Position numbers and translations under genes: made by a program. From Dioscorea cayenensis subsp. rotundata (Eukaryota; Streptophyta; Magnoliopsida; Dioscoreales; Dioscoreaceae), in the NCBI RefSeq assembly GCF_009730915.1, contig NC_052477.1, positions 27,732,578-27,796,577 of the forward strand: a stretch of 64,000 bases of DNA. Direction: 5' to 3'. Each line of letters starts with the position of its first letter. Position 1 is the stretch's first letter. This document shows, piece after piece, positions 26,532 to 38,719 of the stretch. The notes under the pieces are model-generated. The model made no database searches. It saw only the letters and a program-made list of their open reading frames with translations, and was not told the origin of the DNA.

Positions 26532-28196
26532 TTTGGTAAATAAAAAAGAGGAGATGTGCCAGCATGTGCGCGTAAATAGCGAGGAATTTTTAGTACTACT
26601 ACTACTACTGCCCTCAACTCTTCTTCACTGCAGTGAGTGTGGTAATAAAACTAATGAGATTTTTTTTAAGTTACTCGCTAATTTTTCATTTTCTTAAGGG
26701 GTTAAATGCATAACCCTATAAGTCAATTTTTGGGAGGAATTACTGTTCATGCAATAATAATAATAATAATAATAATAATTAAAGCATCTTATAAAGGACA
26801 CAGGAGATCATTTCTCAGCCCAGCCCGGGAGTTCATGTAAATTTTGTACTGCTGTGTTAGTTTTTATGTGATTTTGCTGTATTTTTTTTTATCTTAATAA
26901 AATTGTGATTTATTTTTTTTATAAAAAAATACAGGACTAAAATAAATAAATAACAAGTGAATTTTTAAAATATAACTAGGTTGGATTAAATGAAAATTTT
27001 GTACTTAAATTAGTGATTATTTGTTTAAATAGTTACGTTTCACTCACTTATTTTTTAAAAAAAAATTAGATAAACTATATTCATTAAAAGAGAATATGAC
27101 AGTACATAAACACAAAAACCGGTGATAAACAACCATAAAAAGTAGAGGACGCCAACAACAAAAACCCACTGTTTCTCACTGTCACTGTTATGCTTGGTTG
27201 AGATTATTCATATCTTGCAACTAAACAACAGTTAAGATTATTTGGCCAATTACTTTTTACAAGCTCTTCATCAGCTCTGAAGCTTGATATGTTTTTTTCT
27301 TTTTTAACTAAATTGGGGAAGTGGGCCACTTATAAAAGCTAACATCCCCAGCCTCTTTTCAAAACCATCCCCAAGCCATCCGTGACTCAACCAAAGTCCC
27401 ATTCTCTCCCTCCCCTTTGTCTCAATCTCATTACTTGGAACTCAACATCCCCCACTTGTAGCTGATGTTAAATGTGTCGCACTTCCCCGAGCTTCCTCGG
27501 GCTTTTATATATATATATATATATAATTAGTTAATTTTGAAATTTTATTGTAATTGATGTTAATTAAACTAAATTTTGGTTACTTTACAATATCCATGCG
27601 TGAAAATCTATTGTAAGTCCGGTGTAGTCCCACATAATTTAATTGAGAGAGGATTTATGTGCATATACGTGAAAAGTAACCCTATTTTATTATGTCAGTC
27701 TTTTGGGGTTATGAGTTCCTCATTATAAGCATCATTAGTGTGTTTGGTTGAGAGCATGAGGTGTGGGGGTGGGTAAAGGGCTAATCAACGAACTCCAAGT
27801 AAAGTGTTGTTGCCATTGAGCGAAAATGTGTCTGTCTCGATAAAAATGTCTGGTCTAATCGGAAGAGCAATATCTTAATTAAGAAGGAGTTTATATGAGT
27901 CATATACATATATGTGGAAGTAACCTCACTCTATCGGACCGATATTTTTGAGATTAAGAGTCCCTCTCTCTTTCTCATTGTATGCATCAAAATCCTTGGC
28001 TTGTTTGTGGCTATGTTTCTTTACTAGCCTTGTCCAACTTTTTTACCAAAATAAAATAATACTAGATTTATGTACCTGCGCTAACGCTGGGTTACATCTA
28101 AAGGAGATTCAAAGATAATATGAAATTGCAAAAATTTGTTAATGTTTTGTAAATCGTTTTGCATATAGAAATATGTTTGCAAATGTCATGTGAAAT

Positions 28197-29196
28197 NNNN
28201 NNNNNNNNNNNNNNNNNNNNNNNNNNNNNNNNNNNNNNNNNNNNNNNNNNNNNNNNNNNNNNNNNNNNNNNNNNNNNNNNNNNNNNNNNNNNNNNNNNNN
28301 NNNNNNNNNNNNNNNNNNNNNNNNNNNNNNNNNNNNNNNNNNNNNNNNNNNNNNNNNNNNNNNNNNNNNNNNNNNNNNNNNNNNNNNNNNNNNNNNNNNN
28401 NNNNNNNNNNNNNNNNNNNNNNNNNNNNNNNNNNNNNNNNNNNNNNNNNNNNNNNNNNNNNNNNNNNNNNNNNNNNNNNNNNNNNNNNNNNNNNNNNNNN
28501 NNNNNNNNNNNNNNNNNNNNNNNNNNNNNNNNNNNNNNNNNNNNNNNNNNNNNNNNNNNNNNNNNNNNNNNNNNNNNNNNNNNNNNNNNNNNNNNNNNNN
28601 NNNNNNNNNNNNNNNNNNNNNNNNNNNNNNNNNNNNNNNNNNNNNNNNNNNNNNNNNNNNNNNNNNNNNNNNNNNNNNNNNNNNNNNNNNNNNNNNNNNN
28701 NNNNNNNNNNNNNNNNNNNNNNNNNNNNNNNNNNNNNNNNNNNNNNNNNNNNNNNNNNNNNNNNNNNNNNNNNNNNNNNNNNNNNNNNNNNNNNNNNNNN
28801 NNNNNNNNNNNNNNNNNNNNNNNNNNNNNNNNNNNNNNNNNNNNNNNNNNNNNNNNNNNNNNNNNNNNNNNNNNNNNNNNNNNNNNNNNNNNNNNNNNNN
28901 NNNNNNNNNNNNNNNNNNNNNNNNNNNNNNNNNNNNNNNNNNNNNNNNNNNNNNNNNNNNNNNNNNNNNNNNNNNNNNNNNNNNNNNNNNNNNNNNNNNN
29001 NNNNNNNNNNNNNNNNNNNNNNNNNNNNNNNNNNNNNNNNNNNNNNNNNNNNNNNNNNNNNNNNNNNNNNNNNNNNNNNNNNNNNNNNNNNNNNNNNNNN
29101 NNNNNNNNNNNNNNNNNNNNNNNNNNNNNNNNNNNNNNNNNNNNNNNNNNNNNNNNNNNNNNNNNNNNNNNNNNNNNNNNNNNNNNNNNNNNNNNN
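28197..29196. other. Assembly gap (1,000 N)
   Basis: Exactly 1,000 undetermined bases, probably a fixed-size scaffold gap rather than a measured distance. Open frames running through it are artefacts. Confidence 0.99.
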
Positions 29197-29355
29197 AAAC
29201 AAAACAAAGAAGTACAACACCCAACAAACCACAGGCATTAACAAAAAAGAAAGACAGAAAAAAGCCATGAGAAGTCGAAGCCAGCCAAAGTAAAGACTCG
29301 CATGAGCCAACGAAGCAGTTCAAAGCCCTGAAAGAACAAGTTAAGAGCATGGAGA

Positions 29356-30384
29356 TTAGCGCCGAAGTAAGCAAGTTTGAATGCTGGAGAGGCCCAAGTC
29401 TTGGGAATAATATGGATCATCGGCCAATGCAACAAGATTTCCGATTTCCTTTGGAATTGTTCCATTCAGTCCATTCCTATAAAGATACAGGTTTTGCAAA
29501 GACTTCATGTTACCGATCTCTGGAGGTATTACACCCACAAGATTGTTCTGATGCAGAGCAAGAGTAACAAGGCTCGAGCAATTCCCGAGCTCCTTTGGAA
29601 TATAACCCGATAATTGATTATCCCATAGAACCAGTTCTCTCAAGTACCTGAGTTCTCCGAGTTCTTTAGGTAACTCACCTCCGAGCTGGTTCTGAGCAAG
29701 ACCCAAAAACGTCAAGCTCTGGCAATTAGCTATTTCGACTGGAAGGTTACCAGAAATCAGATTCTGACCAGTTCTAAATGTCTCCAAGTTCTTGAGTCTA
29801 CCGATAGAATGAGGCAATTCACCGGTGAGATTGTTAGTGTATGCTACCAATGCAGCAAGTGAGGACATGTTCCCAATCTCTTCGGGCAGAGGCCCAGAGA
29901 ATTTATTATTGCACAAGTTGAAATGTATCAATGAGGTCAAATTGCCTACTTCGGGAGGTATTTCACCATCAAAATGATTGTTTTTTAAGCGAAGAATCTC
30001 TAGTTTAGAACAATTAGCAATCTCGGGAGGGATTTCTCCGGATAACTTATTGAAGGCAAGATCAAGATCAGTCAAGTGAATTAGTTTGCCAATGCTAGGA
30101 GAAAGAGTTCCTGAAAGATTCATTACGCTGAGATCAAGAGAGAAAACCACAGGATCGTAGTCTAGAGTACAATTTACACCGGTCCATCTACATGGAGTTT
30201 GATCTTTAGAGTTCCAATCACTAAGGTAATTCATCCTATCGGCCAGTTGCCCCTTAATCTCTAACAGATACTGCCCTTCGATATTCAGCCCTTTTGAGCC
30301 ATAAGCAATTAATGCAGCAAAGAACAACAAGAATTCAAGAAACAAAGATGCAGAGGTTGTCTTGAAATTCAAGTTGTTTGGCAT
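29356..30384 (-). pseudogene. 5' fragment of an LRR receptor-like kinase (subfamily XI-like)
   Basis: The ATG at 30384 opens a signal peptide (L-F-L-E-F-L-L-F-F-A-A-L-I-A, about residues 12-26). The N-terminal LRR cap has a C-x-W-T-G-V-x-C motif (C-R-W-T-G-V-N-C). About nine plant-type LRRs follow, with the L-S-G-x-I/L-P-x-E-I-G-N pattern, N-glycosylation sites and the repeated form L-x-x-L-x-x-L-x-L. The pattern resembles subfamily XI receptor kinases such as those near At2g33170 or At5g63930; exact orthology is inference. After G-T-I-P-K-E-I-G-N (near 29435) the repeat pattern stops abruptly, and 26 unrelated residues lead to a stop. The remaining LRRs, transmembrane segment and kinase domain are absent before the gap. 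It is either a truncated gene or one whose remainder lies in or beyond the gap. Confidence 0.75.
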
Positions 30385-31430
30385 TTTAAGCAGCAACCAT
30401 ACACTGAAATGCAAGATATCAAAGGATGTTATCCTCTTTCAGGTATTCAGCTCTGAATTCAGTGAATACACACAAAATACCAAGAACAAAGAAAACATAG
30501 AAATTAATTGGACAGTAATTGTAGTGATGATAAAGAGATAAGAAGCAGTAAACTTGGAACAATAATTTGAAATTCATAAACCATGAAAATGAAGAGAAAT
30601 CACATACCTTTTGTCCAGAAATCCAATGCCCAAAATTAAGCTCAAGATAATCAAGTCAGAAACATAAGAACTCAAGAGCTGAAATGCAGGAAACCAATCT
30701 GAGAGAACAAGAGCCCAATCTCTTATACTATTCGCATACACTGTTCTTATACTGTTCATACACTGTTTATCCGGGATTCCTATACTATTCTCATACTGTA
30801 TATATACTGTACATCCGGGTTCCAATACTGATTAATACTGTTTATATTCATAAAAAGGGCGCTTGTCGTCTATTATTCAAAAAAAAAAAAATGAAAAGGA
30901 GCTTCCTTTTTTGGTGTATAATGGCAGGCAAGTACGCATTCAAGCTCCAAACTTTTGTCCCTCTAATCTCAGCACATCCCTCCCAACTCAATCCCTCTCC
31001 TTTTTGGCCTTTTTCAATATTCTCCAAAAAAACAAAAACAAAAAAAAAAAGCTAAATATATTAACAACCAAAAAAATCACTGAAAAATAAAATTTGGACT
31101 TGCTGGTGTTGAACTGAAAGGCAGGGAAGAAGCTTTGCAAGTTATTGGAATTCAATTGCTTTTGATGCTACAAAACCAAAGTGATTTTGTGATTCTTCTT
31201 CTTCGTCTTCTGCTGCTGCTTCGTCTCACCAAACTCTGAAAAAAAAATGGACAGCTTTGGCTTGGTTCCATGGATCTTTTTTTCTATTTTTTTTTTTTTT
31301 TTTTTTTTTTTAATTAAGTTGGTCTTTAATGTATATTCTTGGTATATATATTTGTGATTAAGACCACAATGGATATATAGTATTCTGTTGGTTGTGTCTC
31401 TCGGTTTTGTTAACACATACCCTCCGTTTG
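30385..31430. other. Upstream region of the LRR fragment, with a SINE-like 3' end
   Basis: Presumed leader and promoter of the LRR fragment on the minus strand. It contains a plus-strand SINE-like segment (about 30715-30891) and a long T tract (about 31288-31311). No gene is supported. Confidence 0.45.
30715..30891 (+). mobile_element. SINE-like fragment with poly(A), family shared with 61.8 and 63.2 kb
   Basis: The 3' end reads GCGCTTGTCGTCTATTATTC followed by an A tract (about 30879-30891). The minus-strand copy at 61805-62118 ends in nearly the same way (CTCTTGTCGCCTATTAATT plus A tract). The body contains repeated TATACTGTT/TACTGTTTAT units that resemble the TACTGTTTATG segment of the other copies. 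The tRNA-like head is not obvious, so this copy is probably 5' truncated. Confidence 0.5.
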
Positions 31431-32394
31431 ATTCATGGAATAGGTATGAGAATGAGAATGGGAGTGGTGGATGGGGATTGGGGATGAAAATAAAAGTATA
31501 GGAATAGAAATGAAGTTAGTGTTTGGTTAGAAGGAATAAGAAGTGGGAATAAAAAAAAGTAAGAAAGAGAAATCATGTAAATTTACTTTTATATCATTTA
31601 GTGTAGATGAATGATATTACATACCATAATTAATTATATTTAAGGATAATTATTTTTTTAATTTATAAAATAATTTAAACAAAATAATTTATTTTAATTA
31701 TTATAATTAAATATTTTAAATAAAATCTAATTTAATTATTATATGTTTTATTATCATCATTAAAATAATTAATCCATTTAACTATTATCCAATTTAATTT
31801 TTATAATTAAATATTTAATTAAATAATACATTTTAACTACAGTTTTATAGAAATTAAAATTAAAATGGACAAAATTTCTACTTTCCTAAAAATTTTTTTG
31901 AAGTCTATTTTAATTATGATTTAATTATGATTAATAAATGTTTAAATATTTTTATCTAATTATGATAATTAAATATTTTAATGACATAAATTAATTTTAT
32001 TAAAGAGTGATTTAATTATAGGATGTATTTAATTAAAGAATGATTTAATTATAACATGTATGGGGTGTATTATAGAAATATATTTTTTTATTTATTAAGG
32101 GTATAATGGTAATTAAAGAGACAAAAATGGAAAGGAATGCTCATGCCCCCAATTGTGGGGGGCATGAGCAATATGGGTAGGGGTGGACATGGGTCGAGGA
32201 CCCATGGGTGGCCCTGAACCCACTCAAAAAATCTGAGGCCCAGGGTTTAGAAAGTTGGCTAGCCGGGTTAGGGCTCAAATATTTGGCTGATTGAATTTGA
32301 GCTGGGTTTGAGTCGGATGAATTTTAACCCGACCCGACCTGCCCGACCCGAATAAATAAATAATATATATAATACATTATTTATAATATATATA

Positions 32395-32397
<3 letters not shown>

Positions 32398-32471
<74 letters not shown>
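32398..32471. repeat. Long (AT)n microsatellite
   Basis: About 74 bases of near-perfect TA repeat inside the hAT-like element; the longest in the window. Confidence 0.9.
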
Positions 32472-32473
<2 letters not shown>

Positions 32474-33340
32474 GTAATAGGCTTGAGTAGGCAACTTTTT
32501 TTAGCCTTTGATTTTTAGATTTTTTTAATATAAAAAAATATATTGGAATCTGTGCATGCAAGCTTTCATCTAATTGTGTCTTTGTTTTTCGTTTTGAGGG
32601 CTCAGGGGATGACATATGACATTCAAATAATGAAAAAGTGTTGTTTTTATTTCTACTTCCATTATCAAGCTTCTCTCCTCCATCAAGCTTTTCTCCTCTT
32701 GCTTTTAACCAACCGCCATGCTCTTTCATTTTTTGCAGTCATCCATTTCATATCCGGTGAAGATTTGGCCATCCGGTAATATATTCTTAGACTTTTTCTT
32801 CTTTTTGATGTGTAGTGTGTACTAGTATTTTTGCCTCTTTTTTTAATCAAGTCACTTTTTATATGAATGTGCAGGCATTCTTCTTTTTGGAATCTTGAAT
32901 TCACACTTCATGAGCTTTCTCTAGGTTCCATGATCAAGCTTTTCTCCTACTTTAAGCAATCATTGTGCTCATTTGATTTTTCACTTCATCCATTTCATCT
33001 CAAGGTAAGGTCTAACCATCCAAGTAAGTTCATTATGTTTTAAGAAGTTATGTTAGTATGTTTTAACTAAATATTTTAAAATATTGAATTATGGTTGTAA
33101 TTAATAATTTAAAGGAAAATCTGATGGGGTGGTTGGTGTTGAAGAAAATGATTTATCTTCAAGTTCAGATTCTGTGGATGACTTTTCAACATAGGTATTT
33201 TCTTTAAATATTTTAAATTTTAGGCTACTTTTTTATATATGTTTATATTAACATTTTGTTTAATGGTGTTTTGCATAGGTTATTATCTTCTTTAATCTAT
33301 TTGATGGGGATCAAGAATTAATTCTTTGGTGATTTTAATT

Positions 33341-33540
33341 ATGTAATATTTGCTTCTTATGGGACAATTGTTGAACTATTGTACTACTTATGTAATATTT
33401 GCTTCTTATGAAACTCTTGTAGAACCATTGTACTACTTATGTAATATTCTACTACTTATGAAACTCTTTTTGAATCATTGTACTACTTATGTAATATTTG
33501 CTACTTATGAAACTCATGTTGAACCCTTGTACTACTTATT
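33341..33540. repeat. Minisatellite, four 49-50-bp units
   Basis: Units begin at about 33341, 33390, 33439 and 33489. Each starts ATGTAATATTTGCT or similar and ends CATTGTACTACTT. A degenerate fifth unit follows. All lie inside the hAT-like element near its right end. Confidence 0.85.
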
Positions 33541-34200
33541 AATATTTGTTTTTTATGAATGGTATATTTGTACTTGATGTAATATTTGTTGATAATATTA
33601 CTACTTATTTATATAGAATTTATTTGAACCATTTATAATACTTGTGTTGTATTTTTTTTAATTGTTTGAAAAAATTTTAGGGGTTGTAGTAGTAGTTTTA
33701 TTTAGTTATTTCAATTATTTCATAAAAACATTATTTATTTTTTGGGTTGGGTTGGGCTGGGCCTGGGCCTAATGACAATCAAATGGGTCGGGTTTGGACC
33801 AAGACAATTTAGCTGAACATGGCTCGACCCTGCCCAAATCGAATATATGAGTCTGTATTTTGAGTCTAGCCCAGCCCAGACCCGACCCAGCCCGGCCCAT
33901 GTCCACCCCTAAATATGGGTTGTGAGGGGATGAAGCCCACCCTCAATCCCATCTCCAACCCCATTGGTGCATACCCAAACATGGGCATGCACCAAAAGTG
34001 AGAGTGATCCCCATGCCTTGGGGACCACTCCCTCAATCCAAACGGAGGAATAATCCAACTGGAGGGATAAAACTATGCAACCCAACCCATTTACTTCTTT
34101 AAGGAACTTATAACGTGCTAAAAAACTACAAAGCAAAGGAGATTACAAAGCAACAAACAACAGAAAACAACCAGCACATCAAAAGAAAAAACATAAAAAC

Positions 34201-37200
34201 TTAAAAGAGGAATCCAAATTGCATCACAGCATCTTTGACCCATCTTTGGAGATCAAGACCAGCATGAAACAGGTAAAGACTAGGATTAGTTCTACCATTG
34301 TTGGCAAGTAAGTCCACCAAAACATTCATGTCTTGGTAAAGGTATTCTAGCTCAATATCCAGGCTTCTGAGGAAGAGGTTCTTGACGATGTTAAGATCTT
34401 CACTTAAACTTCTGTTGTTGTATTTGCTTCCTTTGATCAAGTCTATAACAGCAATACAATCTGAGATAAGATGATGTGGCCTGAAAGACCTGATTTTGCA
34501 CTATTCTAGAGCCAACTTGATGGCCGCAAGCTCAGCTTCAAGGCTAGAATTTTTTGTGTCACTCATTGCTCCTATAAGAATGATTTTCTTTTTGCCTCCA
34601 AGGATAATGAAACCTAGTCCATAAAATAAATCTTGATTAAGTCAAGATGCATCAGTTAAGATAGAAATATGGACATTGGAGCAAGAGTTAGTAAGCAACT
34701 CCTTGAAATTTTGTTCAACTTTGTTGACTTGGTTAAAGACCTCATTGAGAGCATACTGGAAAATCTGATTGGCAGTGAGACTTTTTGAGTTGAAAACTAT
34801 ATCACATCTGTTCTTTCACATCAACCAGGCACAGGAGGCAATAAGCCCTTTAACGAATTGATTATCCCATTTAGAATTCCAACAATGAACAATCCATTGT
34901 CTATCCATAAAAAGATTGTTGTCTAAGATAGAAATACCAGCAAATTCTTCAACCAAGACCCATCAATGCCTACTTAGACGATAATTCAGGTAAATATGAG
35001 TAACTTATTCCTTTTCCATATTACAAATAGGACAAAGCAACTGAGGGCCAATGTTCAAGGAATATAAGAATTCAAATGTAGGAATTCTACCATGCAATAA
35101 CTTCCAGATGAAAGTTTTAACTTGAGGTGCTCCTGGTATTTTCCAAATAATATGCCAACCTTTCCAATGATCAACCACGGAACTTTGATTCAAAAAGTTA
35201 TAAACATCAGAGGAAATTTTTGCAGAAGAACTAGAAAGAGCCCAAGTCCAGTGGTTATTGGAATCATGATAAAAAACCAAATTAGAAGCAGAGTTCCCAT
35301 CCAAATCCTTACTTAAACAAAAAGTGAGATTTTGTAAATTTAGGACATTATTGCTCAGAAAATCACTAACACTGAAGTTCTCAATGGGAAGATCCATATT
35401 AATAAAGGTAGGCCAACGATTGATGGGGATATTAAAAAGCCAAGGATCATCCAAGAATCTGGTGGTATTTGGGTTGCAAACATTAATCCGAAAATTTGCT
35501 CTAAGATTCAAAGCAGTTTTGTGAAGCATTCGAAAAAACCAAGAGGCCTTATAGTGAGTAGAAGGATTCCAAATATCTAAGTTACCATATTTATGATTAA
35601 CAATTTGAATCCACAATTTATCATCTTTGTTGAGGATCGCAAGGACATTTTTTGCCCTAAGAGCAGACTTTGAGTACCTTAAATTTATGATTCCTAAACC
35701 TCCCATAGGCTTTGCAAGTGCAGTAGTGTTCCAGCCAATATAATGAATGCCATTACTATTGTTACCCTTTCCCCAAAGGAATTTCCGGGCAAGACTGAAA
35801 ATCTTATCCAAGATGTTATTAGGAACAGGGTAATAAGGGAGCATATAGGAAGGAATTGTCAAAAGAGAGCTGTTAATGAGAGTAGCACGCCCCGCAAAAG
35901 AAATATGAGAGTGATTCCAAGCATTTATGCAACCGGACGTCTTATCTATAAGATGATGACATTGAAGAACAAAAAGTCTCCTAGGAGAAATGGGAACTCC
36001 TAAATACTTAAAAGGGAAGGAGGCAAGATCAATTTGAAGAATATTTTTGATAGCAGTCTTGATCTTTTTGTTACTCCAACTGGGAAAAAAGATATTGGAT
36101 TTTGAGTGATTTTCTTGTTAGCCAGTGAGATGATTATAAATATTCAAGAGAAGATTGATACCTCTAGCAGCTTGTCTAGAAGCCTACGTAACGATAAGAA
36201 GATCATTTGCAAACATTAGATGATTAAAGTTGGGGCTCAAAACTCTATCAAAACCTAGAATTATATTGGAAATCAAAACATGGTTAAGGATGGCAGAGAG
36301 ATTACAAGAAACAAGCAGGAATAAGTAAAGGGAAATTGGATCACCCTGCCTTACACCCCTATGACTACGAATCCAATCCAAAGGTTTTCCATTGTTTAAA
36401 ATGGAAAAGGAAGCAGATGAAAGACAAGCTTTGACCCAAGAAATCCAGCAACTAGGAAAATTCATAAGGTTTAAGGTAGCAAGAACAACATTCCATTCCA
36501 AAGAATCATAAGCTTTTTAAATATCTATTTTGAGGAGCATCCTAGGGAGGTTTTGAGAATCATGCTCTAGAGAATGGACAATTTCTTGGGCAGCAATAAT
36601 GTTATCAAAAGAAGATCTACCCGAAAGGAAACCATTTTTTTCATTACCAATAAGTTTATGAATGCGGCTCTTAAGTCTATTAGTAAGTAGTTTAGTGACA
36701 AGCTTTTAACACACATTGCAAAGGGAAATAGGTCTAACATCTTTAACTCTATTCGGGCAGTCTTTTTTAGTAATAAGAACCAACTTTAAATAAAGGAACT
36801 CAAAAAAGAAGCAATTAGAAAGAAATAAGAAACAACTTTAAATAAAGGACCTTTCAACAACTCCCAATAACGAAGATAGAAATCAACATTTAGCCTATAT
36901 GGACCAGGACTCTTACCTTTAGGCATGGATTTTAGAGTACGGAAGATTTTAGTAAGAGTAACAGGCCCAGATAAAAAATCTGTATCATTCTGATCTAGAC
37001 AAGGAAGATCATTGGGTAAAGCATTAACCAAATCAGTGACAGATAAATTATTCGAAGAGGTCCAAAGATTAGAATAATAAGATGTAAAACAATTTTCAAT
37101 GGCAAGCTATTCAGTGTGAACAATACCCAAATCATCCATAATTGCAGAGATTTTATTTTTATGATTACGAATACAAGCATGATTATGAATAAGGGAGTTA

Positions 37201-38230
37201 TTGAAATCCCCATTTTTTTAACCACATGAGTCTAGCTCTTTGAGCCCACCGAATGGAGTTTTGCAAGGCTTCATGTCGGTTATAGAGGAACCGGAGAGTG
37301 TGACTTTGAGAATATAAATGATGAAAAATTTCAACTGTCTTCACAACAGAAATATCAAATTCAATATTTTTAATATCTACCTCCAAAGTATACAAACTAG
37401 AAGATTTCCACTTAAGTAAAAAAATTTTTGTACGAGAGATAAGATGGGTCAAAGAGTGCATAGGGGAAGAATGAGGATTAAAGTTTCACGCTTTGAAAAC
37501 AGCTTTGTGACAACCATCATAGTCATACCAAAAATTTTTAAACCGAAAGACTTTTGAATTGTGATGAGAATGAAACTTAGTAGTCAAAAAAGTAGGAGCA
37601 TGGTCCGAAGAAATTCGAGGAAGATGATTATTGAAATAAGAATCGAAGTTAAAAATCCAAGAGGAATTGGCAAGAAAACTATCTAACCGAGCCCAAAGCT
37701 TGGAAAGGTCATGTTGACCATTACACCAAGTGAAGTCAGGTACCAAAAACCCAAATCAAAGAGAAGATTTTTGGAAACAAAGTCTTTGAAAAAAAATGAG
37801 ATTTGGAAGCATAGTAGTAAAATCTACCACCACGATGCTCACAAGAGTTTAAAATAGCATTAAAATCTCCCGCTAAATGCCAAGGTAACCTAAGCAAAGA
37901 AATAGCCGAAAGATTGGTCCAAAGTTTTTTCTAAATAGCTAGGCATTGATTATTGTAAATAATAGAGAGAATCTATTCCTTAGGCTTACCAACAGAGATG
38001 ATTAGATGTAAAGCATAACCAGAGAAAGCAAGCAGAGTGACCATACTAGAGGATCTCTTCCAAAAGGTCCTAAAGCAGGGATGCCAGCCACTCCCAGTTT
38101 CTAGTATACTTGTTGCAGAAACGAGTAGCTCTTTCCTCGTTAGCAAGGGTTTTCAACTAAACAAACAAAATAAGGGTGAAGCGAAGAAATAAGCTCTTTA
38201 ACATGGTTGAAGATGTTGGGGTTGACAAAA
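34201..38230 (-). pseudogene. LINE ORF2 (endonuclease, RT, zf-RVT, RNase H)
   Basis: Broken in many frames. Around 37486-37746 is the end of the endonuclease domain (L-P-R-I-S-S-D-H-A-P). Around 36786-37000 the RT entry motif appears (K-S-P-G-P). Around 36184-36501 are the RT motifs G-V-R-Q-G-D-P-I-S and F-A-N-D, where active elements have F-A-D-D, so the catalytic Asp is changed. The segment 35005-35862 is a zf-RVT domain (F-I-W-K-L-L-H-G-R-I-P-T, then C-P-I-C). The segment 34201-34980 resembles a plant RVT_3 RNase H domain. Confidence 0.8.
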
Positions 38231-38719
38231 CTCATGAAGTTCTAATAAATTATTTTAATAGAATCCATAAAAAATATCTAAAAGAAAGGAGAAATTAGTA
38301 AGGAGATTTCCTCCCCTTTTTTGATATCGAGCCTATTAGGGCTTATCTTCTGTGAAACACAACATTTGACTTTGCTTCCCTATGAAAAGAGACTAGAGGC
38401 ATTTCATCATCAAGAGAACCTATTTGCAAATGCTCCTCCAAACCTTCTTTTTCCATAACTTCAATCTCTAGAGAAGTATTAGAGGAGGGAGCTCGGAGAG
38501 CAAGAGAAATCTTGCTAACAAGATGATCATGCTTTGAGAAAACCGGAGGAGCTTAGGGGTCGTAGTCTTTGACAAAGAAGAGAGGACCCAAACACCAGAA
38601 AGATTAGAGAGAGAGTGAGAAGCTTCATCACTTTCGCCAGAGTATAAAGTTAGCGCTGAATTAGACGAACCAAGAGTGGAAGAAACAACAGATTGGCAGG
38701 CTTTCGGGAGATGAATGGT

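Larger units (their letters stand above)
26373..28196. other. LARP1 promoter and intergenic DNA up to the gap
   Basis: Beyond the LARP1 leader, the region holds an (AAT)n microsatellite (26753-26779) and a probable LINE 3' tail (about 26815-26935; T-rich, then TTAATAAAATTGTGA and A-rich). It also has an AT microsatellite near 27506-27524 and two diverged copies of an LTR-like segment (about 27600-27725 and 27850-27990). No coding region is supported. Confidence 0.5.
32178..33911. mobile_element. hAT-like non-autonomous transposon with perfect 8-bp TSD
   Basis: Starts TAGGGGTGGACATGGG and ends CCCATGTCCACCCCTA, giving at least 16 bp of perfect terminal inverted repeat. It is flanked by AATATGGG at 32170-32177 and 33912-33919, an exact 8-bp duplication as expected for hAT. 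The subterminal regions are rich in GGGTCGGG/CCCGACCC words. The interior holds a long (AT)n tract (32398-32471) and a 49-bp minisatellite (33341-33540). No transposase is visible. Confidence 0.85.
31431..34053. mobile_element. Possible DNA transposon with short imperfect TIRs, containing a nested hAT
   Basis: The left end near 31431 reads CCTCCGTTTGATTC. The right end near 34046 reads, in reverse complement, CCTCCGTTTGGATTG. The inner flanks are also similar (G/T-rich ATGGGATTGGGG-like on both sides). The interior is AT-rich and non-coding. The target duplication is not clear, so superfamily is uncertain (PIF/Harbinger- or Mariner-like). The hAT-like element at 32178-33911 is inserted within it. 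Confidence 0.35.

Noticed and set aside
28098..29374. Several open frames over 350 codons
   Set aside because: They run through 1,000 N bases; no coding content can be read.
32268..32729. 153-codon minus frame with Ile-Tyr repeats
   Set aside because: Created by the (AT)n microsatellite inside a non-coding hAT-like element.
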